Shown piece by piece: positions 11,105 to 19,381 of a DNA stretch of 64,000 nt (positions are counted from its first letter, which is position 1; the number at the start of each line of letters is the position of its first letter). Origin of the DNA: Nodularia sphaerocarpa UHCC 0038 (GTDB lineage: Bacteria > Cyanobacteriota > Cyanobacteriia > Cyanobacteriales > Nostocaceae); contig NZ_CP060140.1 in assembly GCF_022376295.1 (NCBI RefSeq), forward strand, positions 1,058,356 to 1,122,355. Reading direction: 5' to 3'. Under the pieces are notes generated by a model. That model saw only the letters and a list, made by a program, of their open reading frames with translations, did not search any database and was not told the DNA's origin. A program made the translations under genes and the position numbers.

Positions 11105-12820
11105 TCACGCAACCACTGCGACAACACGAAAACCAACATTGTAGTACTGATATGTGCGCGTACACCTAAAGCGAAGAGCAGAACGGCAATACCTAGCATA
11201 GTTAAGCCAAGAACCGCCACGCAGCAGCTTCAGGCTATTATGGCTACCTTCTGTCCACGGACTACCATCTGTAGGAGCGCCTTGGTAACTATCGTTATAT
11301 ACATCTTGACACCACTCACATACATTACCATGCATATCGTATAAACCGAAAGAGTTTGGCAAAAATTTTCCTACATTTGTTGTTTGTTTACGATCTTCAC
11401 CTTTTGGTGCTGAGGCGTAGGGATAGTTACCGTTGTAGTTCACTAAATCTGTAGTAATTGTTTGCCCAAAATAGAAGGGTGTATCTGTTCCCGCACGACA
11501 AGCATATTCCCATTCTGCCTCACTGGGTAGCCTGTAGGTTTTTCCTGTCTTCTGACTCAATTTTTCACAAAACTCTACTGCTTCATCCCAACTTACTTGT
11601 TCTACAGGTCGTTTATCACCTTTGAAATCAGCAGGTTTTGTCCCCATAATTGCTTGATACTGTGCTTGGGTAACTGGATATTTTCCCATGAAGAACCCAG
11701 GAACATTCACCTCATGCTGGGGACTTTCATTGTCACTTCGTTCCGCTTCCCCTGCTGGTGAACCCATTGTAAAAGTTCCCCCTGGTATCTGCATCATTTC
11801 CAAGGTGATACCACTACCCAAATCTTCAGCAAAATATTTAACTTCTCGGTTTTGACGGTTGATAACTTTGCCTTGTGCATTTACCGTTACAACTTCTACG
11901 CTGGAATTAAACAATTGCACACCTACTGAAGAAGGAGGTGGTGCAATAATTTTGGGAGAAATGATTGTTGGAGAAATGATTGTTGGGGGAATAGGTTGAT
12001 TGAATAACTGTATCGCCTGTAAAGCTTCGGTAGCATTTTGGTAACGTTGGCTAACGCGACGACTAATCATTCTCGTCAAAACTTGTGCAAATTCCCTGCT
12101 AACACTGGCGTGATTTTGCCAAATTACTTCACCATCTTCATCTTCATCTAATAAGTGTGGTGGTATTCCCGTCAGTGCTAAAACCCCCACCATGCCAACG
12201 GCGTAGATATCGCTGGCTAATTTCGGTTTACCATTGAATTGCTCCCAAGGCATAAAACCAGGTGTTCCCACCGCCATAGTAAGGCTAGTTTGCCCGGAAT
12301 TTTGAAACATGATCTGCTTGACTGCGCCAAAGTCTATTAACATGATTTTCCCATCCAGGCGACGAAGCATGATATTTTTGGGGCTGATGTCGCGGTGGAT
12401 AATATTCTGTTGATGGACGACTACCAACACTTCTAAAATTTTTGCTAAAAGCTGGATAACTTCTGTCTCAGGAAATTTTTTACCAGGGGTGATAATTTTA
12501 GTCAAATCATCACCATCAATAAAGTCTTGTACTAAATAAAATTCATTCCCTAGCTGAAAATATTCCGATAATTTGGGAATTTGGGGGTGAAGATTTCCCA
12601 AATTGTACAGGGCTACTGCTTCTTGCTCAAATGAGTTTTTTACCCAATCCAATTGTTCGTCTGTGAGGTTGTGAGTTTTCAGACGCTTGACGACGCACTT
12701 AGGCTTAGGATTAATCGGTATACCCAAATCCTCTGCTAAATAAGTATCACCAAATCCGCCACTTCCTAGTAGGTTGATGATTTTATAGCGGTTACGCAGA
12801 ACTGTACCACTCGTAGGCAT
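11105..12820 (-). CDS. Ser/Thr protein kinase fused to an FGE-sulfatase (C-lectin fold) domain
   Basis: Residues about 12-280 form a Hanks-type kinase: glycine loop GSGGFG at 19-24, catalytic Lys45, HRD at 142-144 and DFG at 163-165, all intact. A Pro-rich linker leads to an FGE/SUMF1-like domain (about 345-571: GGTFTMGSP, RLPSEAEWEYACRAG, GLYDMHGNVCEWCQD, LLRGGSW, GFRVV). True FGE enzymes use a Cys pair near the C-terminus; here the first is replaced by Asn in GGSWLNYARYC, so sulfatase activation is unlikely and ligand display is more likely. Start ATG 12820 (MPTSGTVLRNRY) is chosen because kinase homology begins at once; an upstream start at 12922 is possible. The last 40 residues look like a DGR variable region (separate entry). 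Confidence 0.9.
   Translation of the reverse strand: MPTSGTVLRNRYKIINLLGSGGFGDTYLAEDLGIPINPKPKCVVKRLKTHNLTDEQLDWVKNSFEQEAVALYNLGNLHPQIPKLSEYFQLGNEFYLVQDFIDGDDLTKIITPGKKFPETEVIQLLAKILEVLVVVHQQNIIHRDISPKNIMLRRLDGKIMLIDFGAVKQIMFQNSGQTSLTMAVGTPGFMPWEQFNGKPKLASDIYAVGMVGVLALTGIPPHLLDEDEDGEVIWQNHASVSREFAQVLTRMISRRVSQRYQNATEALQAIQLFNQPIPPTIISPTIISPKIIAPPPSSVGVQLFNSSVEVVTVNAQGKVINRQNREVKYFAEDLGSGITLEMMQIPGGTFTMGSPAGEAERSDNESPQHEVNVPGFFMGKYPVTQAQYQAIMGTKPADFKGDKRPVEQVSWDEAVEFCEKLSQKTGKTYRLPSEAEWEYACRAGTDTPFYFGQTITTDLVNYNGNYPYASAPKGEDRKQTTNVGKFLPNSFGLYDMHGNVCEWCQDVYNDSYQGAPTDGSPWTEGSHNSLKLLRGGSWLNYARYCRSALRFRCTRTYQYYNVGFRVVAVVA
11120..11221 (-). other. Candidate diversity-generating retroelement variable region (VR)
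   Basis: The region encodes RGGSW through GFRVV at the protein C-terminus. Between invariant codons, about eleven positions are NNY codons (CTT, AAC, TAT, TAT, CTT, TTT, TGT, TAT, TAC, TAC, AAT). All could derive from AAC or AAT by adenine-only changes, which is the signature of DGR mutagenesis. No template repeat or reverse transcriptase lies in the window, so this would be a remote target. Confidence 0.5.
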
Positions 12821-12960
12821 GATTTTTGACTTGGCAGTAAAGGATGGGGATTTATTGGTTTTATTGTGGCAAATTTCTCTGTAATCAGGCAAGTAATTTT
12901 GCTCACACAGAGAAAGGCTCACCGAATTATACGTACAAATTGAAAACCTAAATAAAATTA

Positions 12961-13046
12961 TTGTGGGGTGGGCATACTTCGACTACGCTCAGTACAAGTC
13001 TTGGCTGCCCTGATTAGGGGACGGGTGGGGACACCCATCCCACAAG
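12961..13046. repeat. Palindromic repeat with TTGTGGGGTGGG arms
   Basis: TTGTGGGGTGGG at 12961-12972 pairs with CCCATCCCACAA at 13035-13046 (one G-U pair). Inner sequence GGGACGGGTGGGGACACCC adds further pairing. It lies between the divergent kinase and pentapeptide genes. Confidence 0.55.
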
Positions 13047-13125
13047 AAAATTTGTCATGGTTTTTTATTTGTCAGTCCCGAAATTCAAATGGGGTAAGCT
13101 AGAGAGAAAGATTAGATACTTGATT

Positions 13126-13614
13126 ATGTTCTGGAAACAAGGATTAGCATTTATTCTAGGGATTACTCTATGGTTCCTAGCTTCCCCAGCTTGGGCAGAT
13201 TGGACTCATCCTATGTCTTTTAGTAATGCAGAATTAGCCAGACGTGATTTTTCTGGACAAAGTTTACAAGCGGCTGAGTTCTCTAACGCCAATATGGAAT
13301 TAGCTAACTTTGAAAATGCTGATTTACGGGGAGCCGTCATGAGTGCTTCGGTAATGACTCAGGCGAATCTGCACGGGGCGGATTTAACTAATGCTATGGT
13401 GGATCAGGTAAAGTTGACAGGGGCTGATTTGAGCGATGCTGTTTTGCAAGAAGCTCTGTTGCTGCGTTCTATTTTTACTGATGTGAATATAGACAGTGCG
13501 GATTTCACTGATGCCATTTTGGATGGCGTGCAAATTAAAGAACTGTGTAACAAAGCCAGTGGTGTAAATTCTAAAACTGGCGTAGAAACTCGTTATTCTC
13601 TAGGATGTCGATGA
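13126..13614 (+). CDS. Exported pentapeptide-repeat protein, 162 aa
   Basis: The start ATG 13126 gives a classical signal peptide: positive MFWKQ, hydrophobic LAFILGITLWFLA, then cleavage after SPAWA before DWTHP. The mature protein consists of tandem A(D/N)LXX pentapeptides (ELARRDFSGQSLQAAEFSNANMELA, then further copies to about residue 130), predicted to fold as a right-handed beta helix. Two cysteines near the C-terminus (ELCNKAS and LGCR) may form a disulfide. Cyanobacterial proteins of this type are found in the thylakoid lumen or periplasm, with unknown partners. An upstream start at 13057 is possible but would bury the signal peptide. The stop overlaps the purK start by 10 bases. Confidence 0.85.
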   Translation: MFWKQGLAFILGITLWFLASPAWADWTHPMSFSNAELARRDFSGQSLQAAEFSNANMELANFENADLRGAVMSASVMTQANLHGADLTNAMVDQVKLTGADLSDAVLQEALLLRSIFTDVNIDSADFTDAILDGVQIKELCNKASGVNSKTGVETRYSLGCR

Positions 13615-14819
13615 AGCGTGTTGGTATAATTGGTGGTGGGCAATTGGCCTGGATGATGGGAGGCGCAGCTAAAAAGTTAGGCGTTGAATTGGTGGTGCAA
13701 ACTCCTAGTTTGGATGATCCTGCTGTGGCGATCGCCCAGGATACTGTTTTGGCTAAAGTTGATGATGCTAGCTCCACAGAGATTCTAGCACAAAAAACTG
13801 ATGTCATTACCTTTGAAAATGAATTTGTTGATTTAGAGTCTTTATCTGTTATAGAAAATCAAGGTGTTTGCTTTCGACCAAGGTTAGAAGCTTTAACTCC
13901 GCTTTTAGATAAATATAATCAGCGCTGCTATTTAAAAGATTTGGGATTACCTGTTCCCAGATTTTTCGCGGTGGAAGAACCCGAAAATCTCGCGTCTCAA
14001 ATAGAAGACTTGGGTTTTCCTGTGGTTTTAAAATCCCGTCGGCACGGTTACGATGGTCAAGGGACTTTCATTATTAAAGATTTAGCAGATTTGCAGGAAA
14101 AGCTAAATTTAAATAGCACCAATCAAGCTCTAAGTCAAGATATTTTTTTAATAGAAGAATTTGTCCCCTTTGAACGAGAATTAGCAATAATTGCGGCTCG
14201 TTCTGTGGAAGGTGAGGTTGTGACTTACCCAGTGGTAGAAACTCAACAAGAAGAACAGGTATGTCGGCGAGTGATTGCACCTGCTGATATTACACCGAAT
14301 CAAGCAGCAGAAATTGAGGCGATCGCCCATACCCTCTTAAATAACCTGCAAGTCGTGGGCGTTTTTGGCATAGAACTATTTCTCACCGCCGCAGGTAAAG
14401 TTTTGGTCAATGAAATTGCTCCTCGTACCCATAATTCTGGGCATTTTTCCTTAGACGCTTGTGAAACATCTCAGTTTGAGCAACACTTGCGAGCAGTTTG
14501 TGGCTTACCTTTGGGAAATCCCGCTTTACATTGTGCTAGTGCTGTGATGGTAAACCTTTTAGGATATGAAATTTCTCAAAGCGACTACCAAAGCCAGCGC
14601 CAAGAATTAGCCGCAATTCCCCAGGCTTTCGTTCACTGGTACGGAAAAACGGAATCACGTCCGGGGCGCAAACTGGGACACGTCACTGTGTTACTGGATG
14701 ATCAAAACCGAGATGCCATCAGTAGGATAGCCGAAACTATAGAATCTATCTGGTATCCTTTGGTTAATTCAATAGAAAATTCTCATACTGAACACATAAC
14801 CTGTTTTGAAAGGTTATAA
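13605..14819 (+). CDS. purK: 5-(carboxyamino)imidazole ribonucleotide synthase
   Basis: The enzyme makes N5-CAIR from AIR, bicarbonate and ATP in purine synthesis. It is an ATP-grasp enzyme: VGIIGGGQLAWMM at the N-terminus, the ITFENEFVD segment near residue 70, the ATP-binding LKSRRHGYDGQGT near 145, and the metal-binding VNEIAPRTHNSGH near 270. Its length of 404 aa is normal for the family. ATG 13605 overlaps the pentapeptide gene end; ATG 13611 is an equal alternative. The 6S RNA follows within a few bases of the stop, an arrangement also known from other cyanobacteria. Confidence 0.95.
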   Translation: MSMKRVGIIGGGQLAWMMGGAAKKLGVELVVQTPSLDDPAVAIAQDTVLAKVDDASSTEILAQKTDVITFENEFVDLESLSVIENQGVCFRPRLEALTPLLDKYNQRCYLKDLGLPVPRFFAVEEPENLASQIEDLGFPVVLKSRRHGYDGQGTFIIKDLADLQEKLNLNSTNQALSQDIFLIEEFVPFERELAIIAARSVEGEVVTYPVVETQQEEQVCRRVIAPADITPNQAAEIEAIAHTLLNNLQVVGVFGIELFLTAAGKVLVNEIAPRTHNSGHFSLDACETSQFEQHLRAVCGLPLGNPALHCASAVMVNLLGYEISQSDYQSQRQELAAIPQAFVHWYGKTESRPGRKLGHVTVLLDDQNRDAISRIAETIESIWYPLVNSIENSHTEHITCFERL

Positions 14820-14825
14820 TAAATT

Positions 14826-15012
14826 AGTTGCACTACGACGTTGGTGACTGCCATCAAGTTTTTTGATCTATGTCTTTAAAGAAAAGGGAAGCTGGCAGGT
14901 CTCGTGGCAGTAAACCGGGCGTGTACCCGGAAACTTAAAACGAAGAAAGTCGGCACCCACCTGGTTTAACCAGGTCATAAACTTAGGTAAAACGGCGTTG
15001 CGGTGAACTTAA
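14826..15012 (+). ncRNA. ssaA: 6S RNA
   Basis: 6S RNA binds the vegetative RNA polymerase holoenzyme as a promoter mimic. The 3' half aligns with E. coli 6S RNA: a terminal hairpin CCGGGCGTGTACCCGG, then AACTTAAAACGAAGAAAG, then CACC-TGGTTTAACCA-GGT with a small hairpin, then AAACTTAGG and the GGCGTTGCGG closing strand. The 5' strand GTTGCACTACGACGTT pairs with AACGGCGTTGCGGTGAAC to close the molecule, giving about 187 nt. Its position directly after purK matches other cyanobacteria. Ends are estimated from the closing stem. Confidence 0.85.
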
Positions 15013-15020
15013 AAATTATT

Positions 15021-15056
15021 AGCTCCCAAAGTTAGCAAAAACTTGGGGGCTTTAAT
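15021..15056 (+). terminator. Rho-independent terminator after 6S RNA
   Basis: AGCTCCCAAAGT (15021-15032) pairs with ACTTGGGGGCT (15041-15051), with one bulged A, and is followed by TTAATTTTA. It likely ends purK read-through and the 6S primary transcript. Confidence 0.75.
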
Positions 15057-15105
15057 TTTATACAGCAGTTTGCAAGTCAGTGTAGAAGATATAAAGATAA
15101 TCGAC

Positions 15106-15154
15106 CACAGATGAACACAGATGAACACAGATAAATACAGATAAATACAGATTT
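15106..15154. repeat. Short tandem repeat, ACAGATGAAC / ACAGATAAAT units
   Basis: Two ACAGATGAAC units are followed by two ACAGATAAAT units and a partial one, giving a 10-bp period. This is a typical Nostocales short tandemly repeated sequence. The rest of the 15057-15302 gap shows no gene. Confidence 0.8.
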
Positions 15155-15302
15155 CATTTCAATGGAAATCCTGTATTTGACTGGCAATTATCAATTTGAT
15201 GACTGAGGAAGACAAAATCTGTATACGTTGATTCTAATTTAGCGATCGTTGAGAGTTAGAATAACAAAAATTGTCTTAAATTGTGGTTAAAGCTACTAAA
15301 AC

Positions 15303-16574
15303 TTGTCACAAAAACAACAACTAGATCATACCGTGTTTCCTGCTTCGGTTCTCCGACTCGATAATGGTTTAACACTTATTCATCAAGAAATTGCCACTAC
15401 CCCTGTAGTTGTGGCTGATGTTTGGGTGCGCGCCGGAGCAACTCTTGAGCCAAAACCGTGGTTCGGTATGGCTCATTTTTTAGAACACATGATTTTTAAA
15501 GGAACGGCGAAGCTAGCCCCTGGAATGTTTGATCACAATATTGAAACCAGGGGCGGTGTGAGTAATGCAGCTACGAGTTATGATTATGCTCATTACACCG
15601 TAACTACAGCGGCCCCTTACCTAGCAGATACTCTCCCCCATTTGGGAGAATTGCTCATTAATGCCGCAATTCCAGAGGATGAGTTTATCCGCGAACGGGA
15701 TGTGGTGCTAGAAGAAATTCGCTCCTGTAATGATGATCCCGATTGGATAGGATTTCAAGCCCTTAATCAAAGTATCTACCAAAACCATCCTTATGGGCGT
15801 TCGGTGCTAGGTACTGAGGGAGAATTAATGCAACAGTCACCAGATGCCATGCGTTGTTTTCATCGCGCCCACTACCAACCGGAAAATATGACTGTAGTTG
15901 TTGTGGGGGGAATTACTCAAGAGTCAGCCTGGGAACTTGTAAATAATTCATTTGCTGATTTTGCAGCACCATTAGATTGTCCGCAATCTGAAAAAATCAT
16001 CCAGCCAGTTATCACTGGAATTCATCGCCAAGAAATTTGTTTACCACGTCTAGAACAATCTCGCTTAATGATGGCGTGGGTTGTACCTGGGGTAGAGCAA
16101 TTACACACTGCCTATGGTTTAGATTTGTTGGCGGTGTTATTGTCAGAAGGGCGAACTTCCCGACTGGTGCGTGATTTGCGGGAAGAATTGCAATTAGTAC
16201 AGGGAATTTATAGTAATTTTTCTCTACAACGAGAATCGAGTTTATTTACAATTAGTGCTTGGTTGGAGCCAGAAAATTTAGATCAAGTTGAAAATTTGAT
16301 TCTCAGTCATTTAAATGATTTGCAAACCACAGGAATTACTGAGCAGGAACTCGCCCGGACACGTAGACTGGTTTGTAATGAGTTTGCTTTTTCTACGGAA
16401 ACACCAAATCAGCTAACTGGGCTTTATGGATATTACAACACTATTGCTCAAGCTGAATTAGCCGTGGCATATCCTCAGCAGATTCAATCTTTTGATACTC
16501 AAGAACTACAACAATTAGCTCAAGAGTTTCTTTCACCTCTAAATTATGCGGTTACTATACTTAAACCCTGTTAA
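15303..16574 (+). CDS. M16 family zinc peptidase (catalytic subunit type), 423 aa
   Basis: The inverted zinc motif HFLEH is present near residue 60 (GMAHFLEHMIFKG) with the downstream glutamate in VVLEEIRS, so this is a catalytically competent pitrilysin/processing-peptidase-like protein. Both M16 domains are present (N-terminal about 15-165, inactive C-terminal about 185-370). It has no signal peptide. The start is uncertain: TTG 15303 is the first usable codon after an in-frame stop at 15297, and GTG 15333 is an alternative. A second M16 gene lacking the zinc motif follows in the same direction 237 bases downstream; such pairs form heterodimeric M16B peptidases. Confidence 0.92.
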   Translation: MSQKQQLDHTVFPASVLRLDNGLTLIHQEIATTPVVVADVWVRAGATLEPKPWFGMAHFLEHMIFKGTAKLAPGMFDHNIETRGGVSNAATSYDYAHYTVTTAAPYLADTLPHLGELLINAAIPEDEFIRERDVVLEEIRSCNDDPDWIGFQALNQSIYQNHPYGRSVLGTEGELMQQSPDAMRCFHRAHYQPENMTVVVVGGITQESAWELVNNSFADFAAPLDCPQSEKIIQPVITGIHRQEICLPRLEQSRLMMAWVVPGVEQLHTAYGLDLLAVLLSEGRTSRLVRDLREELQLVQGIYSNFSLQRESSLFTISAWLEPENLDQVENLILSHLNDLQTTGITEQELARTRRLVCNEFAFSTETPNQLTGLYGYYNTIAQAELAVAYPQQIQSFDTQELQQLAQEFLSPLNYAVTILKPC

Positions 16575-16658
16575 TTCAGTGGTTGGTTGTTTAGTTTAAA
16601 CAACTTAAGCACATTTCATCTGAGTGAGGTAAATAAGGGCGGGCATCTTTGCCCTCCC

Positions 16659-16738
16659 CACAAGATTTATAATATTAGGATATCCAAACCACAAGATTTA
16701 TAATATTCCGATGGAAACCTCACAAGATTTATAATATT
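16659..16738. repeat. Three-copy 31-bp tandem array of an 18-bp exact repeat
   Basis: CACAAGATTTATAATATT occurs exactly at 16659-16676, 16690-16707 and 16721-16738. The period is 31 bp, and the 13-bp intervals differ between copies. The array ends about 70 bases before the second M16 gene. Confidence 0.9.
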
Positions 16739-16810
16739 AAGATGTGGACTTCATTTACTGGCAAAGTGCTATAACCATTAAGAATAACTAATAATAGATT
16801 ACTAATAATT

Positions 16811-18085
16811 GTGAAACCTTCTCTATCTTCTTCTCCTATTCATCGGATTGTATTGAATAATGGCATTGTAGTGCTGGTGGCTGAAAATCCGGTTGCGGAT
16901 ATTGTGGCGGCGCGGATGTTTGTTCGTGCTGGTAGTTGTTACGAAACGCGGGAGCAAGCGGGGTTAGCTCATTTGCTGTCAGCTGTAATGACGAAAGGAT
17001 GCGACGGACTTTCGAGCTGGGAACTGGCTGAAAAAGTGGAATCTGTGGGCGCAAGTTTAAGTGCGGATGCTGCGACTGATTATTTTTTGTTGTCTTTAAA
17101 GACGGTAACATCTGACTTTTCGGAGATTTTAACATTGGCTGGGCGAATATTGCGATCGCCTACATTTCCCGAAGCCCAAGTGGAACTAGAAAAGCGTTTA
17201 GCACTGCAAAATATTCGCTCTCAAAAAGAGCAGCCGTTTACCGTTGCTTTTAGCCAAATGCGGCAGGTAATGTACCAAAATCATCCCTATGCTATGTCAA
17301 TACTGGGAGATGAAACCACAATGGGCGGTTTATCCCGTGCTGACTTAGTGCAGTTTCACCAAACCTATTTTCGTCCAGATAATCTCGTAATTAGTATTGC
17401 TGGGCGAGTCACCTTAGAAGATGCAGTAGCACTAGTAGAACAAGTATTTGGCGATTGGCAAATTCCTGCACAATCCTTGCCATTAGTTAGTTTACCAGAA
17501 ATTCAGGCAGAACCACAGCACCGACTACAGCCTGTACAAACACAGCAATCAATTGTGATGTTGGGTTATTTGGGATCATCTGTCAGTTGTCCAGACTACG
17601 CCCCATTAAAATTGCTGTCTACTTACTTGGGTAATGGGCTTTCTAGCCGCTTGTTTGTGGAATTACGAGAAAAACGGGGTTTAGCTTACGAAGTATCGGC
17701 ATTTTATCCCACAAGGCTGTATCCGGGGTCATTTGTGGTGTATATGGGTACAGCACCAGAAAATACCAGCATCGCTCTGGAAGGACTACGCAAAGAAGTG
17801 GATTTGCTCTGTACTACAGAAGTATCAGAAACCGCCCTACAAGCAGCTAAAAATAAAATTCTGGGGCAGTACGCTTTAGGTAAACAAACTAACGGACAAA
17901 TTGCTCAAATATACGGCTGGTATGAAACTTTGGGTTTAGGACTTGATTTTGATCAGCAGTTTCAAGAATTGATTGCTTCTGTGAGTGTCAAAGATGCCAT
18001 AGCTGCCGCCTGTAAGTATTTACAGTCACCTTATGTGTCTTTGGTTGGTCAAGAGACAGCGATTAATAGTGCGTTTCCTAGTTAG
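16811..18085 (+). CDS. M16 family peptidase-like protein (non-catalytic partner), 424 aa
   Basis: The fold is the same as in the preceding gene, but at the zinc position the sequence is AHLLSAVMTKG, so His-x-x-Glu-His is lost and the protein cannot bind zinc in the usual way. It keeps the substrate-clamping Arg/Tyr region of the C-terminal domain (FVELREKRGLAYEVSAFY near residue 285). In bacterial M16B heterodimers one subunit carries the metal site and the other carries this Arg-Tyr pair, so the two genes most likely encode one enzyme. The start is GTG 16811. The triple 31-bp repeat lies immediately upstream. Confidence 0.9.
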   Translation: MKPSLSSSPIHRIVLNNGIVVLVAENPVADIVAARMFVRAGSCYETREQAGLAHLLSAVMTKGCDGLSSWELAEKVESVGASLSADAATDYFLLSLKTVTSDFSEILTLAGRILRSPTFPEAQVELEKRLALQNIRSQKEQPFTVAFSQMRQVMYQNHPYAMSILGDETTMGGLSRADLVQFHQTYFRPDNLVISIAGRVTLEDAVALVEQVFGDWQIPAQSLPLVSLPEIQAEPQHRLQPVQTQQSIVMLGYLGSSVSCPDYAPLKLLSTYLGNGLSSRLFVELREKRGLAYEVSAFYPTRLYPGSFVVYMGTAPENTSIALEGLRKEVDLLCTTEVSETALQAAKNKILGQYALGKQTNGQIAQIYGWYETLGLGLDFDQQFQELIASVSVKDAIAAACKYLQSPYVSLVGQETAINSAFPS

Positions 18086-18206
18086 TGTTGAGTGCTTGCT
18101 AACTGAGTGCTAAAATTGCGATCGCTACGCTCACCGTTCGCATCAGTTGTTTTCTGAACTCAAGCGGTTGTATTATTAGCAACAGAAGATTCAGGGAATA
18201 AAGTCC

Positions 18207-19007
18207 ATGCAAGTTAGCCTGACAACAAGTATATTGAACTACTTTGAGTCACTAAAAGCATATCGTTGGTTGAAGACAGGTAAGTTTTATTGGTTACTTC
18301 TGTTTTCATCTACATTGTTACTCATTACCTCTAATGCAGTGGTAGCAATTGTAGCGCCCCAACGAATTGCCCAAGTAACTCCTACAGCTAGTATTAGCCG
18401 TCCTACTCTCAAACTTGGCAGTCAAGGCGAAAGGGTATCAGAACTTCAGGCGGCTTTGAGACTTTTGGGCTTTTACTCAGGTGCGGTGGATGGTATTTAT
18501 GGAGAGGACACAGCCAGCGCTGTTTCTCGGTTTAAGCGAGCAGTTAATTTGAATCCAGATGGCATTGTTGATGCTATCACTTGGCAACGACTCTTCCCCC
18601 CAGAGCCAATAGTCACACAAAGGATCTCTTCACCTAACCAACCATCTAACTTGAGAGCAAATTTTCCTGTTCCCACCCAAACTAGCCCCACTACAAGGGT
18701 TGCAAATCCTCAACCTCAGCGAAAACCTGCCTCGCCGCCTCCTAGAGCATCTACTACACCTCCTGGACAAATCCCTGGTGTTCAATATACCGCTCAAGGA
18801 TTGCCGATTTTACGTTTAGGAATGCGTAATGCGGAAGTCAGGAAGCTGCAAGAACGACTAAAACAGCTTGGTTTTCTAGCTGGCGATGTAGATGGAGATT
18901 TTGGGATGAACACTGAAGCAGCAGTAAAAGCTGCACAACAGCGCTATGGTATGGAGACTGACGGTGTAGTTGGTGGGGCTACTTGGGAAAGACTATTCCG
19001 ACGATAG
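18207..19007 (+). CDS. Peptidoglycan-binding protein with two PG_binding_1 domains, 266 aa
   Basis: An N-terminal membrane helix (FYWLLLFSSTLLLITSNAVVAIVA, about 28-50) is followed by a first PG_binding_1 domain (LKLGSQGERVSELQAALRLL to TWQRLF). A Pro/Thr-rich linker of about 55 residues and a second domain (LRLGMRNAEVRKLQERL to TWERLFRR) complete it. No hydrolase domain is attached. The protein is probably anchored in the plasma membrane with both domains in the periplasm touching the cell wall. The start is ATG 18207. The next gene, a holin-like membrane protein, begins 20 bases later. Confidence 0.88.
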   Translation: MQVSLTTSILNYFESLKAYRWLKTGKFYWLLLFSSTLLLITSNAVVAIVAPQRIAQVTPTASISRPTLKLGSQGERVSELQAALRLLGFYSGAVDGIYGEDTASAVSRFKRAVNLNPDGIVDAITWQRLFPPEPIVTQRISSPNQPSNLRANFPVPTQTSPTTRVANPQPQRKPASPPPRASTTPPGQIPGVQYTAQGLPILRLGMRNAEVRKLQERLKQLGFLAGDVDGDFGMNTEAAVKAAQQRYGMETDGVVGGATWERLFRR

Positions 19008-19027
19008 CTAATTTCTAGAAAAAACTG

Positions 19028-19381
19028 ATGAAACACTTTTTGCTGACTTGGCTGGTTACTGCGGTGGCTTTGCTAATCACCGCTAACATTGTTCCTGGGT
19101 TCTCTGTCAGGGATTTTGGAGCTGCTTTAGTGGCTGTAGCAATTATTGGTTTGGTAAATGCTTTTATTCGACCAATTCTCAGCATTTTAGCCTTTCCTAT
19201 TACCTTAATTACCTTTGGTTTATTTACATTCGTCATCAACGCTTTAACTCTTTGGCTAGCAAGTAACCTCACTCCTGGTTACGGTTTTGAAATTCAAGGA
19301 TTTGTACCTGCTTTTGTGGGTTCAATTGTGCTGACAATTGTTTCTAGTCTGATGAGCTATTTTTTGAGAACAATTTTGTAA
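19028..19381 (+). CDS. Phage holin-4-superfamily (DUF360) membrane protein, 117 aa
   Basis: It has four closely spaced transmembrane helices and conserved features of the family: N-terminal FLLTWLVTAVALLITANIVPG, central GLVNAFIRPILSILAFPITLITFGLFTFVINALTLWL, and C-terminal FVPAFVGSIVLTIVSSLMS. Despite the holin name, such genes are chromosomal in most bacteria and their role is unknown. It follows the peptidoglycan-binding gene by 20 bases, so they probably share a transcript. Its 3' end overlaps the convergent CbiG-like gene by 38 bases. Confidence 0.88.
   Translation: MKHFLLTWLVTAVALLITANIVPGFSVRDFGAALVAVAIIGLVNAFIRPILSILAFPITLITFGLFTFVINALTLWLASNLTPGYGFEIQGFVPAFVGSIVLTIVSSLMSYFLRTIL

Noticed and set aside
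10975..11220. 81-aa open frame overlapping the kinase-FGE 3' end
   Set aside because: It is out of frame with the FGE domain over its first half, and its tail is noncoding downstream sequence; no homology features.
15106..15154. CRISPR-like or iteron array
   Set aside because: A 10-bp period without spacers is an ordinary short tandem repeat; no replication genes are nearby.
16659..16738. CRISPR-like array
   Set aside because: The repeat is 18 bp and the intervals only 13 bp, with three copies and no cas genes; both lengths are too short for CRISPR.
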